A DNA stretch of 64,000 nt from Psychroserpens sp. SPM9 (lineage in GTDB: Bacteria; Bacteroidota; Bacteroidia; Flavobacteriales; Flavobacteriaceae), in contig NZ_JANZNR010000007.1 of NCBI RefSeq assembly GCF_025153525.1, positions 62,001-126,000 on the forward strand. The letters run 5' to 3'. The notes under the pieces were generated by a model that saw only the letters and a list, made by a program, of their open reading frames with translations, searched no databases and was not told where the DNA came from. A program made the translations under genes and the position numbers. This document shows positions 33,356 to 42,042 of this stretch, one piece after another (within the stretch, counting starts at the first letter, position 1; each line of letters starts with the position of its first letter).

Positions 33356-34009
33356 TTAAAGAAACTCGCGATACTGCATGACCCGAAAATCGAAGGTATT
33401 AAATTCTGGATTTTTGGCTTTTAAATGTTTGTAAAGCGGAAGTCGGCTGATTGATATATTTGCAGCTCCTGAACCTGAGGTAAGCGATACCGTTTTAATG
33501 ATGCGTTGCTGTAGTTTAAACTGATGAATTCTAGGCACTTCATTTGACAGTAATTCCAGCTTTTTATCATAGGTTTTTAAATGTCTTCGGAAGAAATATT
33601 CGGGGCCATTTTTACTGTTTCCTCCAGTAAATAAAATAGTATCAATATTAGGATAACGCTTGATATAGCCTATCACATCTCTGAGCTTTATATTTTTCAT
33701 CCCCAAATCGGAAGCATCAATTTTAGCACGTTCGGCACTTTCAACAATATCACAAACTCCTATTTTATGTTGTATTAAAAAAGCTTTGCGCTCATCAATA
33801 GCGGCTTGAGAATTATCATATCTTAAATTCAACTGGTGAATTTTGTCAATAAAAAGCCATAAGGAATTGTAATAACTTCCGTAGCAAAAATCCACATCCT
33901 TTTCGAGTAAGTCTCCTGTACTAAACCTAGGAGGCGGCAAAGTTCCAACGATGAGTTTAGTAGTATCTTCTTTTATAAATGGCTTATATGGATGCTGGTG
34001 TAGAAACAA
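33356..34009 (-). CDS. Uracil-DNA glycosylase-superfamily protein
   Basis: A 217-residue protein with LIVGTLPPPRFS near residue 20 and YGSYYNSLWLFIDKI soon after, the arrangement of the Mug/UDG-like fold (GTLP...YY...N.LW), and VSLTSGSGAANIS near residue 180 as the second active-site loop. The family removes mismatched or damaged uracil in several members, but substrate is unknown for this branch. It runs convergently into the macro-like gene (two bases between stops) and lies one base after the TPR gene. Confidence 0.78.
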   Translation of the reverse strand: MFLHQHPYKPFIKEDTTKLIVGTLPPPRFSTGDLLEKDVDFCYGSYYNSLWLFIDKIHQLNLRYDNSQAAIDERKAFLIQHKIGVCDIVESAERAKIDASDLGMKNIKLRDVIGYIKRYPNIDTILFTGGNSKNGPEYFFRRHLKTYDKKLELLSNEVPRIHQFKLQQRIIKTVSLTSGSGAANISISRLPLYKHLKAKNPEFNTFDFRVMQYREFL

Positions 34010-34732
34010 CTACATGGTTTTTAAAAGCTGTTCGACCTCTCTGATTGTTGAACGGTATTTTCGCTTATTTGGAGCTGTCATATGCTGGGATTCATTAAAA
34101 ATATCGTTGAGCAGTTCTTTGGCCGCTTCTGTTTTATTCTGATCTAATAAATACTGGGCTAAAATCAAGCGTTCTTTATAATTGGAATAACGCTGATCGA
34201 TGGCTTTTAGATTGGCTTCGGCTGCATCTGTTTGTCCAAGTTTAGCCAAGGCCATACCATAATAAAATTGTGTTCGGCTGCCTTTAAACTCTGAGTGCTC
34301 ATTGACTTTTTTAGCATAGTATACCACTTGTTCGTAATCTTCTATTAAAAAATAACATTGAATCAGTCTAAAAATGACATGCTTATCGTTATGAAAGTCG
34401 TTTTGGATAGCCGTTTCATAGTGTTTGATTGCATTGTGATAATCTTTGATTTCGAGATAGGCATCGGCAAGGTTAACACGATTCTGAAAGGTTTCAGAAA
34501 ACTCTAACGTTTTTTCTAAATCTCTGACTTTTTTTGTCGGATTAATAATGGTGGTAAGCTCTTCCTGAATTTTATTAACATCACGCTTATTATATACTTG
34601 CGTTATCAAATAAATAAGGCAACCTACAGCTGGTAAAAAAATGATGAGGAAAATCCAATACAAATCATTTTTATGTTTGTACATATGATAGACACAAAAT
34701 ACTTGCAAGGCAATGACTAAGTAGTAAAGCAT
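34010..34732 (-). CDS. TPR protein with N-terminal membrane helices
   Basis: A 240-residue protein. Two hydrophobic stretches (about residues 2-16 and 25-45) resemble the PLD-nuclease N-terminal membrane domain; tetratricopeptide repeats follow (AYLEIKDYHNAIKHYETAIQ; MALAKLGQTDAAEANLKAI). It would sit in the inner membrane with the repeats in the cytoplasm as a binding scaffold. The UDG-like gene starts directly at its stop. Partner unknown. Confidence 0.78.
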   Translation of the reverse strand: MLYYLVIALQVFCVYHMYKHKNDLYWIFLIIFLPAVGCLIYLITQVYNKRDVNKIQEELTTIINPTKKVRDLEKTLEFSETFQNRVNLADAYLEIKDYHNAIKHYETAIQNDFHNDKHVIFRLIQCYFLIEDYEQVVYYAKKVNEHSEFKGSRTQFYYGMALAKLGQTDAAEANLKAIDQRYSNYKERLILAQYLLDQNKTEAAKELLNDIFNESQHMTAPNKRKYRSTIREVEQLLKTM

Positions 34733-34821
34733 GTGTTAAATTAAGATTAAAGCCTAAAAATACTAAAGTATAGTCTTAAATTTTAATTAACTTAAAGGAT
34801 ATTCATTAAAACCGACACATT

Positions 34822-34947
34822 ATGGGAAAAGGCGATAAAAAATCAAAACGCGGAAAAATAAACCGAGGCACTTTTGGTGTGCGACGCCCTCGTATAAAGA
34901 AGCGTCCCAAAACCGAAGATAAAATCAACCCGAATAAAAAAGCCTAA
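34822..34947 (+). CDS. 30S ribosomal protein THX
   Basis: A 41-residue, extremely basic frame: MGKGDKKSKRGKINRGTFG, then VRRPRIKKRPK. The opening GDKKSKRGKI..GTFG and Arg/Lys composition match the THX family, which binds a pocket of 16S rRNA in the small-subunit head. The 41 residues fit the family's length. It lies alone on the plus strand, and its stop abuts the stop of the convergent yaaA. Confidence 0.9.
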   Translation: MGKGDKKSKRGKINRGTFGVRRPRIKKRPKTEDKINPNKKA

Positions 34948-35706
34948 TTATCTAGTAAACACCAATTCTGTGTCGCTTGACAAGTCTTCGGAATAACGGT
35001 AATTATCATAATCAAACCCTTTGACATCAGCGAGAGTCTTAGCATTGGTATCAATCACATATCTTGCCATCAACCCTCTGGCTAACTTTGAAAAGATAGC
35101 AATCGTTTTATACTTTCCATCTTTAAACTCTTGAAATTTAATATTGATTACAGGGACTTTTAACGCTTTGGTATCAATGGCTTTAAAATATTCATTACTT
35201 GCCAGATTAAGTAATAACTCGTCATCTTCTAACTCATCGTTTAAAGCTTGTGTAACTTGTTTTTTCCAGAAATCATATAGGTTTTTATGTTTTCCAACCG
35301 GGAATTTGGTCCCCATTTCTAATCGGTAAGGTTGGATCAAATCTAAAGGTTTAAGCAAACCGTAAAGTCCTGAAATTATACGCACTGTATCTTGAAGCTT
35401 GTCTAACTTTTTAGTGCTAATCGTATAAGCATCTAAACCTCTATACACATCGCCATTAAAAGCATACACAGCAGGCCTTGCATTGGTTTTTGTAAATGGT
35501 AAAGACCAGTCTTGATTACGTTCGTAATTTAACTGTCCCAAATTATCTGAAATATGCATGAGTTTAGATAAGCTTTTTGCCGATTTCTTTTTGAGAAGTT
35601 TATTTAAACGTTCGGCCTGATTCAAAAAACAAGCTTCGGTAGCTTTAGCCGTTGGTAATTTACTATCGTAGTCTAATGATTTTGCAGGTGACAATACAAG
35701 TTTCAT
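34948..35706 (-). CDS. yaaA: Peroxide-stress protein YaaA
   Basis: A 252-residue UPF0246/YaaA protein: KLVLSPAKSLDYDS at the start, SDNLGQLNYER, FNGDVYRGLDAYT, LQDTVRIISGLYGLLKPLDLIQPYRLEM (in parts) and NIKFQEFKDGKYKTIAIFSKLARGLMARY. In E. coli YaaA lowers free iron and protects DNA during peroxide stress. Full length, no signal. Confidence 0.93.
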   Translation of the reverse strand: MKLVLSPAKSLDYDSKLPTAKATEACFLNQAERLNKLLKKKSAKSLSKLMHISDNLGQLNYERNQDWSLPFTKTNARPAVYAFNGDVYRGLDAYTISTKKLDKLQDTVRIISGLYGLLKPLDLIQPYRLEMGTKFPVGKHKNLYDFWKKQVTQALNDELEDDELLLNLASNEYFKAIDTKALKVPVINIKFQEFKDGKYKTIAIFSKLARGLMARYVIDTNAKTLADVKGFDYDNYRYSEDLSSDTELVFTR

Positions 35707-35806
35707 AAATCTGAAAATTTTATTTCAAATTTACAATACTGTTAGCGACTTATCAACTAAACGATTTTAAAATTTACGATACTGCAATAATTAAAACTTA
35801 TCGCCT

Positions 35807-35900
35807 GCGTTAAGGATGGAGCACTTGTGGAGCTCCTCGAAGAGAGCGACGTGTGAGAGCCTGACCATGACCGAGCCTGAGCACGTGCATGGTAACGCCC
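35807..35900 (+). repeat. GCGTTA...TAACGC dispersed repeat, copy D
   Basis: GCGTTAAGGATGGAGC, GTGGAGCTCCTCGAAGAG, AGCGACGTGTGAGAGCCTGACC, then an extra GAGCCTGAGCACGTGCATG before GGTAACGCCC. The extra part makes this copy longer than A and B. It sits between yaaA and the RluD-type gene; the gap shows nothing else. Confidence 0.85.
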
Positions 35901-35934
35901 AAAGTAGTAACATACTCATTACCTAAAAAAAATG

Positions 35935-36969
35935 CTATTGCATATGTGTAGCATAATGACGCCACTTCTCTATACATTGCTGCATATCGTCTGGAATTGG
36001 CGAATCAAAACTTAATTGTGCTCCTGTTTTAGGGTGTTTAAATCCTAGGGTTTTGGCATGTAAAGCCTGACGTGGTAAGATTTTAAAACAATTCTCTACA
36101 AATTGTTTGTATTTGGAAAACGTAGTACCTTTTAAAATACGTTCACCTCCATAGCGTTCATCATTAAATAGTGTATGGCCAATATGTTTCATATGAACGC
36201 GGATTTGGTGTGTACGTCCTGTTTCTAATTTGCAAGATACCAGAGTGACATACCCTAAACGTTCAATGACTTTATAATGGGTTACGGCAGGTTTTCCTTT
36301 ATCGGCATCATCACCTTCAAATACGGTGTTTTGTAATCTGTTTTTGGGATGACGTCCTATATGACCTTCGATGGTTCCTTCATCTGCTTCTACATTTCCC
36401 CAGACCAAGGCTACATATTCGCGCTCGCTCGTTTTATTAAAGAATTGCTTTGACAAATGAGTCATTGCCTGTTCGGTTTTAGCAACGACCAGTAAGCCGC
36501 TGGTATCCTTATCTATACGATGTACGAGTCCGGGACGCTCACTTGAATTATTAGGTAAGTTTTCAAAATGAAATACCAGGGCATTGATTAAAGTTCCTGA
36601 GTAATTACCATGCCCAGGATGAACCACCATGCCTGCAGGTTTGTTAATGACCAGGAGTTCGTCATCTTCATAGACGATATCTAATGGAATGTCTTCGGGA
36701 GTTAGTAAATATTCGTAAGGCGGATGCTCAAACAACACTCTAATGTTATCAAAAGGCTTGACCTTATAATTTTGTTTAACCTGAACATCATTAACGTAAA
36801 TACTTCCGTCTTTGGCGGCTGCTTGAATCTTATTTCGAGTGGCATTCTCAATGCGATTCATTAAATATTTATCGATACGAAGTGGTGTCTGGCCTTTATC
36901 TACGGTAAATGCGTGATGCTCGAACAACTCATCGTTATCCTGATCGTTTGATGTATTTATTGTGGTCAT
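35935..36969 (-). CDS. RluD-family 23S rRNA pseudouridine synthase
   Basis: A 344-residue protein with an S4 RNA-binding domain (about residues 20-85, LRIDKYLMNRIENATRNKIQ) and an RluA/RluD catalytic domain. The catalytic Asp lies in GLVHRIDKDTSGLLVVAKT, and ETGRTHQIRVHMKHIGHTLFND follows. It isomerises specific uridines in large-subunit rRNA. It comes four bases after the PASTA gene, so both form an operon. Confidence 0.92.
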   Translation of the reverse strand: MTTINTSNDQDNDELFEHHAFTVDKGQTPLRIDKYLMNRIENATRNKIQAAAKDGSIYVNDVQVKQNYKVKPFDNIRVLFEHPPYEYLLTPEDIPLDIVYEDDELLVINKPAGMVVHPGHGNYSGTLINALVFHFENLPNNSSERPGLVHRIDKDTSGLLVVAKTEQAMTHLSKQFFNKTSEREYVALVWGNVEADEGTIEGHIGRHPKNRLQNTVFEGDDADKGKPAVTHYKVIERLGYVTLVSCKLETGRTHQIRVHMKHIGHTLFNDERYGGERILKGTTFSKYKQFVENCFKILPRQALHAKTLGFKHPKTGAQLSFDSPIPDDMQQCIEKWRHYATHMQ

Positions 36970-36972
36970 TTT

Positions 36973-37533
36973 TTAGTTAGATCCTCGTTTGCCATTACCT
37001 AAAACGACATCGATTTTGGAAGTTAGTGGCAGTAATTCTCCAGCTTTAATCGTTTCACCTTTATATTTTATCGCAATCACTTCCTCTTTTCCAATATCAT
37101 CAACATAAGTGATTTTTCCAACTTCAAAACCTAAAGTTTCTAAGGTAGGTTTCGCTTGACGGAACGTGCGACGCACAATGTTTGGAACGGCAACTTTACG
37201 ATAGCCTGACGGATTTAAAGTGAGGTAAATTTTTCTGTTTTCTTTAACCTGAGTTCCTGCTGTTGGATATTGTTCTATAACAGAAAACTTAGGATACTTA
37301 GGATTGTAATTTGCAGAATCCTGAATCTCCATCGCCAAATCGTTATCTTCCAGTTCTATTTGAACGGTTTCTAGAGTTTTCCCTTTTAAATCAGGCACCT
37401 CAACAAACTCTCCATGATTGGTTGTGCTCTTTAACCATTGCATCGTTATAAACAAAATGACACACAATGTAATAATTGCTAGTCCTAAATGCTTAAAAAA
37501 TGTTTTACTCTTAAGAAACTGTATTAAACTCAT
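36973..37533 (-). CDS. PASTA-domain membrane protein
   Basis: A 186-residue protein with one N-terminal membrane helix (about residues 15-32) and two PASTA domains outside: FVEVPDLKGKTLETVQIELEDN and VAVPNIVRRTFRQAKPTLETLGF. PASTA domains bind peptidoglycan fragments or beta-lactams. There is no kinase or transpeptidase part, so it may act as an envelope sensor. ddl lies divergently upstream, consistent with a cell-wall neighbourhood. Confidence 0.87.
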   Translation of the reverse strand: MSLIQFLKSKTFFKHLGLAIITLCVILFITMQWLKSTTNHGEFVEVPDLKGKTLETVQIELEDNDLAMEIQDSANYNPKYPKFSVIEQYPTAGTQVKENRKIYLTLNPSGYRKVAVPNIVRRTFRQAKPTLETLGFEVGKITYVDDIGKEEVIAIKYKGETIKAGELLPLTSKIDVVLGNGKRGSN

Positions 37534-37670
37534 GAACTTAATTTACCTGTTGACAAATATATAAAAACGAAAGCGTTTTTATTATGCGTTTATTTGGTAT
37601 TTTAGCTTAACTGATACATTTGTGTATTATTGCTCAATAATTTAAATAAACTGTTTAACTGAAAAGCGGT

Positions 37671-37686
37671 TCCTGGCATTACAGGA
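37671..37686. promoter_or_regulatory. Small hairpin before ddl
   Basis: TCCTG / CAGGA around GCATTA ends six bases before the ddl ATG, in the same place as the TTCCC hairpins before trpG and trpD, but with different sequence. Role unknown. Confidence 0.35.
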
Positions 37687-37692
37687 GATAGT

Positions 37693-38667
37693 ATGAAAAA
37701 AAATATTGCCATCATCATGGGAGGGTTTTCTAGTGAATATGAGATCTCTCTTAAAAGCGGTCAAGTTGTTTATGACACACTGGATACTTCAAAATACAAT
37801 GCGTATCGCATTCATATTTTTAAAACTAAATGGGTATTTGTTAATGACCTTGATGAAGAATTTCCTGTCGATAAAAATGATTTTTCGGTACTGGTCAATG
37901 AGACAAAAATTAGTTTTGACTGTGTTTTTAATGCCATTCATGGTTCTCCTGGAGAAGATGGTTTTATGCAAGGCTATTTTGAATTATTAGGCATTCCGCA
38001 TACGAGTTGTGATATGTATCAAGCTGCCTTAACTTTTAACAAACGTGATTGTTTAAGTGCCTTAAAGCCTTACGGTATTAAAACAGCTGCATCATATTAT
38101 GTCAATCAAGGCGATGTGATTGATGAAGATGCTATTGTAAGCAAAGTTGGCTTGCCTTGTTTTGTAAAAGCCAACAAAGCTGGAAGTAGTTTTGGAATAA
38201 CGAAAGTTTATAAAAAAAGTGAACTTCAGAAAGCTTTAGATGTGGCTTTTAAAGAAGATGACGAAGTGATTATAGAATCGTTTTTAGATGGCACCGAAGT
38301 TTCTGTAGGCGTCATTGACTACCAAGGTGAAATTAAAGTTCTTCCGATTACCGAAATTGTCTCAGACAACGACTTTTTTGATTATAAGGCGAAATACCTA
38401 GGCGAGTCTCAAGAAATTACACCTGCACGAATCGATGATGAACTTGCTGAAAAAGTAAGAGCTGTTGCCAAGAAAGTGTATAAAGTGTTAAAGCTTAAAG
38501 GATTTAGCCGAAGTGAATATATTTTTAAAGATGGTGAGCCGCATCTCTTAGAAGTTAATACGGTACCTGGTTTAACTGCGGCAAGTATTTTACCACAACA
38601 AGCTGCAAAAGCGGGAATTAGTATGAGTGCCTTGTTTGAAAATGCTATTGAAACTAGCTTAAAATAA
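37693..38667 (+). CDS. ddl: D-alanine--D-alanine ligase
   Basis: A 324-residue ATP-grasp ligase. It opens NIAIIMGGFSSEYEISLKSG (serine and glycine-rich start), then FNAIHGSPGEDGFMQGYFELLGIP, LPCFVKANKAGSSFGITKV, VIIESFLDGTEVSVG and LEVNTVPGLTAASILPQQA. It joins two D-Ala for the peptidoglycan stem. In front of coaD and divergent from the PASTA/rluD-like pair. Confidence 0.95.
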   Translation: MKKNIAIIMGGFSSEYEISLKSGQVVYDTLDTSKYNAYRIHIFKTKWVFVNDLDEEFPVDKNDFSVLVNETKISFDCVFNAIHGSPGEDGFMQGYFELLGIPHTSCDMYQAALTFNKRDCLSALKPYGIKTAASYYVNQGDVIDEDAIVSKVGLPCFVKANKAGSSFGITKVYKKSELQKALDVAFKEDDEVIIESFLDGTEVSVGVIDYQGEIKVLPITEIVSDNDFFDYKAKYLGESQEITPARIDDELAEKVRAVAKKVYKVLKLKGFSRSEYIFKDGEPHLLEVNTVPGLTAASILPQQAAKAGISMSALFENAIETSLK

Positions 38668-38720
38668 ATAATAATTACCTTTGAGTCTGTAATAAGCCAC
38701 ACTGCTTTTATGATGTAACT

Positions 38721-39176
38721 ATGAAAAGAGCTGTTTTTCCTGGATCATTTGATCCCATTACTCTAGGTCACTACGATATTATTAAACGTAGTGTTAAACT
38801 TTTTGATGAAGTTATTGTTGCCATTGGTATCAATGCCGACAAAAACTATATGTTTTCATTAGAAGAGCGTCAACAATTTATTGAAGCAGCTTTTAAAGAC
38901 GAACCTAAAGTGACTGTGGTAACCTATAAAGGCTTAACCGTTGATTTCTGCATAAAAAACAATGTTGAATTCATTTTAAGAGGCTTACGAAATCCTGCCG
39001 ATTTTGAATTTGAAAAAGCCATCGCTCATACCAATAGAGATTTGGCTCCCATTGAAACGGTGTTTCTATTAACTGCGGCAAGCACTTCTTATATTTCGTC
39101 ATCTATCGTAAGAGACGTGATACGAAACCAAGGCGATTACACCAAGTTAGTTCCTAAAAGCGTACGGATTAAATAA
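38721..39176 (+). CDS. coaD: Phosphopantetheine adenylyltransferase
   Basis: A 151-residue nucleotidyltransferase with AVFPGSFDPITLGHYDII (TxGH), FILRGLRNPADFEFEKAIAHTNRDL and STSYISSSIVRDVI. It adenylates 4'-phosphopantetheine in coenzyme A synthesis. Its final eight bases overlap the end of the convergent response-regulator gene. Confidence 0.95.
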   Translation: MKRAVFPGSFDPITLGHYDIIKRSVKLFDEVIVAIGINADKNYMFSLEERQQFIEAAFKDEPKVTVVTYKGLTVDFCIKNNVEFILRGLRNPADFEFEKAIAHTNRDLAPIETVFLLTAASTSYISSSIVRDVIRNQGDYTKLVPKSVRIK

Positions 39177-39819
39177 GATTATTGCGTTTGGCTTTTTGAA
39201 CAGCCTCCAGTTTGTTATGCACTTGTAGTTTGCGATAAATATTTTCAATGTGTTTTCTAACAGTTCCTGAAGACAGGATTAAATTGGAAGCTATTTGCGT
39301 ATAATTAAGTCCTTTACTTAGGTGTTCTAAAACTTCGGTTTCGCGATTTGATAACTTAATATCTTCCTTATCTTTTTCATTGTCAATACTTAAAGGATTC
39401 CGAAGAAGTTTTAAGGTCTTTAAAGCTATCGACGGATTCATAGCAGCACCTCCATTTAATGTGTCGATAATACCATCATGAAGATCTTTGGCATTAATTT
39501 CCTTTAGTAAATAACCATCTGCTCCTGCTTTGATCGCATTAAATATATTTTCGTCGTTATCAAAAACCGTCAGCATAATAATCTTTATATGCGGATATTT
39601 TTGTTTGACAATTGCCGTTGACTCAATACCGTTGAGCACAGGCATTTCGATATCCATTAAAATCAAATCAATATGGTGATTGTCTTCTAATTGTGTTATC
39701 AAATCAGACCCATGAATAGCCGAGAATTTCACATTAAAATCATCAAAAAAAGACAATTTTTCTTTCACTGTATTTATCAGAAATGTGTTATCGTCTACTA
39801 TGGCTATTTTGATATTCAT
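39169..39819 (-). CDS. LuxR/NarL-type response regulator
   Basis: A 216-residue regulator: receiver domain (about residues 1-120) with AIVDDN acidic pocket, phospho-acceptor Asp in DLILMDIEMPVLNG and Lys in LKEINAKDL region; then a C-terminal LuxR helix-turn-helix (SNRETEVLEHLSKGLNYTQIASNLILSSGTVRKHIENIYRKL, in parts). The histidine kinase gene precedes it by 69 bp in the same direction, so it is the cognate partner. A TACG-N8-CGTA dyad in that gap may be its own binding site. Confidence 0.92.
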   Translation of the reverse strand: MNIKIAIVDDNTFLINTVKEKLSFFDDFNVKFSAIHGSDLITQLEDNHHIDLILMDIEMPVLNGIESTAIVKQKYPHIKIIMLTVFDNDENIFNAIKAGADGYLLKEINAKDLHDGIIDTLNGGAAMNPSIALKTLKLLRNPLSIDNEKDKEDIKLSNRETEVLEHLSKGLNYTQIASNLILSSGTVRKHIENIYRKLQVHNKLEAVQKAKRNNLI

Positions 39820-39870
39820 AAGTATGTATTTTTCAACTAAAAAGGTACAATAACAAATCGTACGAACCTA

Positions 39871-39886
39871 TACGCTATTTGTCGTA
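39871..39886. promoter_or_regulatory. Putative response-regulator binding site, copy 2
   Basis: TACGCTATTTGTCGTA agrees at 13 of 16 positions with TACGACATATGTCGTA at 44565-44580, including both TACG/CGTA ends with the same spacing. It lies 52 bp before the response-regulator start, just beyond the kinase stop. Confidence 0.45.
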
Positions 39887-39888
39887 TT

Positions 39889-41838
39889 CTATGTATGCTG
39901 AATTTTCAATAGTATAGATGTGCCGTTACCAACTTGAGAATCGATATTAATACTGGCACCAATATCATGTGCTCTTTTTTTCATATTGTTAATACCATTC
40001 CCCATTGGAGTGGTTGCCATATCGAAGCCTTTTCCGTTGTCTGAAATTTTAAAAATAAAAGTGTTTTCAGCAAACGACACATCAACAGTAATGGCTTTAG
40101 CTTCTGAATATTTTAAGGCATTATTAATGCTCTCCTGAATAATCCGATAGATATTCATGCCTTGAACCGAATTAAATTTTATGACATCTAACTGAGAGGC
40201 TGCCGAATTAAATTCAAAATGAACACCTTCTGAAACCGTATTGGCTTTATCTATAAAATTTGAAATTCTGGACTGCAAATCTTCTATTGAAATTTCAGTC
40301 TTATTCATTGCCCAAATCGTATCGCGCAATTCGTAAATGGTGGATGATGCAAATTGACTGATGGTATCTAATTTCGTGTTTAATTTTTCATCTTTAATAT
40401 CAAAGCCATATTTAAGATTATCAATAGACGAAATAATAAAGGTTAACTGTGCGCCAATATTATCGTGCAAATCTCTACTGATTCTCAAACGTTGTTCCTG
40501 CAAACGGTTTTGGGTTTCAATTTTTAACAGGGCGTCTTTCAACTGACTTTCCTTTTGAAGCTGCTTATTTTTTAATTTTTGCTGATTGTAAAACAAATAC
40601 CCAATAAGCCCAAGAATTAGGGCAATAGCTATAAGTCCATAGACTTGCATATCCTTTTTTTGAATAGTTAGGTTTTTTTCGGCAATTTCGGCTCTTTGGA
40701 TAAGCAATTCGCGTTCTTTTTTAGCCGTTTCATACTTAACTTCTAAATCGGCAATAGCCTGAGCATTGTTTTCTGAAAAAATAGAATCCTTAAGTGAGAT
40801 ATATTTCGCTTTGTTTTCTCGCGCCTTTTTAAAATCGCCAAGCATATAATAACTTTCAGCAGAAGTTAAATGTAAGTCGGCAGACATCAACTCAATTTCA
40901 GGATATTTTTTCACCAAATCAAAACCTCTATCTGTATAATTCAATGCAACTTTAGGCTTGTTCATTTCATTGTAAAGCGTAGCGATATTGTTTAAACAAG
41001 ACAATTCACTTCGTTCTTCAGCATCATAATCTTCAGGTTTATCCAATGCCTTTAAATAGGTTTGCAAAGCTAAATCAGTAGCGCCATTCATATTATAGGC
41101 ATTGGCTAGGTTATCTAAAAGCTTGTAATAATCAATTTTGTTATTTTTTTGCTTAGCTAAGGCTATCCCTTTTTTGTAAGTACTGATCGCTTCATCAACA
41201 CGACCCAAATCTTTGAGGTTAATTCCAATATTATTCAAAGAGGCTATTTGCTCATTTTCGAGATTGTATTTCTCACGAACTTTTAGTGCTTTTTGATGAT
41301 AAGCTAAGGCTTTTTCGCTTAGGTTCATTTCCTGATAAATCAAACCTATATTGTTTAATGATGATGCTGTAGATTCTTCATCATCTACAATTTCGTTCAT
41401 TTTTAATGATTCGAAAAAATAATCTAAAGCTTGATCATAGGCGCCTCTGTTCCAGTTGTACATACCTAAATTATTGACACACATAGATTCTATACTTTCG
41501 AATCCATACGTGCGGCTCATTTGTAATGCTTTTTCAAAATAGTAAGCTGCTGAATCTGATTTACCGGTCACATCCATATAGATGCCATGCGTATTGGTAA
41601 GTTCGGTGAGGTTAAAGTTGAGACCTAGGTTTTCTGCCAAGTCTTTGCCTTCGGTAATAACTTCTAAAGCCTTTTTGGTGTCATTAAAAATATAGCTAAA
41701 CCCGATTTTGTTATACATTCTAAGTTTAGAAGAATCATTTTTGATGTGTTTTGCGACCACAAGTAAACTATCCAAATTTTGAGAATAGCCAATAGAAGTA
41801 ATAAGACAGAGCAGAATGTATATGTGTCTTTTCTTCAT
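39889..41838 (-). CDS. TPR-containing sensor histidine kinase
   Basis: About 649 residues from ATG 41838 (MKKRHIYILLCLITSIGYSQ, a signal peptide); the frame is open 90 bases further but that part looks non-coding. Seven or so tetratricopeptide repeats (for example NNIGLIYQEMNLSEKALAYHQKAL) would lie outside the cytoplasm; a membrane helix (VYGLIAIALILGLIGYLFY) follows, then a HisKA_3 dimerisation segment with phospho-acceptor His in ISRDLHDNIGAQLTFI and a HATPase domain (ISDNGKGFDM; NGINNMKKRAHDIGA). Typical Bacteroidota NarX/DesK-like kinase with TPR sensor. Confidence 0.9.
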   Translation of the reverse strand: MKKRHIYILLCLITSIGYSQNLDSLLVVAKHIKNDSSKLRMYNKIGFSYIFNDTKKALEVITEGKDLAENLGLNFNLTELTNTHGIYMDVTGKSDSAAYYFEKALQMSRTYGFESIESMCVNNLGMYNWNRGAYDQALDYFFESLKMNEIVDDEESTASSLNNIGLIYQEMNLSEKALAYHQKALKVREKYNLENEQIASLNNIGINLKDLGRVDEAISTYKKGIALAKQKNNKIDYYKLLDNLANAYNMNGATDLALQTYLKALDKPEDYDAEERSELSCLNNIATLYNEMNKPKVALNYTDRGFDLVKKYPEIELMSADLHLTSAESYYMLGDFKKARENKAKYISLKDSIFSENNAQAIADLEVKYETAKKERELLIQRAEIAEKNLTIQKKDMQVYGLIAIALILGLIGYLFYNQQKLKNKQLQKESQLKDALLKIETQNRLQEQRLRISRDLHDNIGAQLTFIISSIDNLKYGFDIKDEKLNTKLDTISQFASSTIYELRDTIWAMNKTEISIEDLQSRISNFIDKANTVSEGVHFEFNSAASQLDVIKFNSVQGMNIYRIIQESINNALKYSEAKAITVDVSFAENTFIFKISDNGKGFDMATTPMGNGINNMKKRAHDIGASINIDSQVGNGTSILLKIQHT

Positions 41839-41984
41839 TATAAGGTATAAAAAAAGCATCAGATTTGATAGGCCTTTTGGGACAACAAAATGAACTGACG
41901 CTCTTTTATAAAAATTGATTAATAGCATGGCTAATATATAACTAAATGATATGTTGGTAGGATTTTTTCGACAAGTGGCAATTA

Positions 41985-42023
41985 AAAAAGATTAAGCGTA
42001 ATCCTTAAAAATCACGCCTAATC
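41985..42023 (-). terminator. Terminator after the beta-propeller gene
   Basis: On the minus strand GATTAGGCGTGAT / ATTACGCTTAATC form an imperfect 13-bp stem followed by a T run; it comes 20 bases after the stop at 42043. Confidence 0.65.
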
Positions 42024-42042
42024 ATAATCTCAACAACAAGAT

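Noticed and set aside
37671-37686. The ddl hairpin as a member of the TTCCC family
   Set aside because: Location is alike, but stem and loop sequences differ; kept only as a weak site.
39889-41928. Histidine kinase starting at 41928
   Set aside because: A proper signal peptide begins at ATG 41838; the earlier part is unlike the family.
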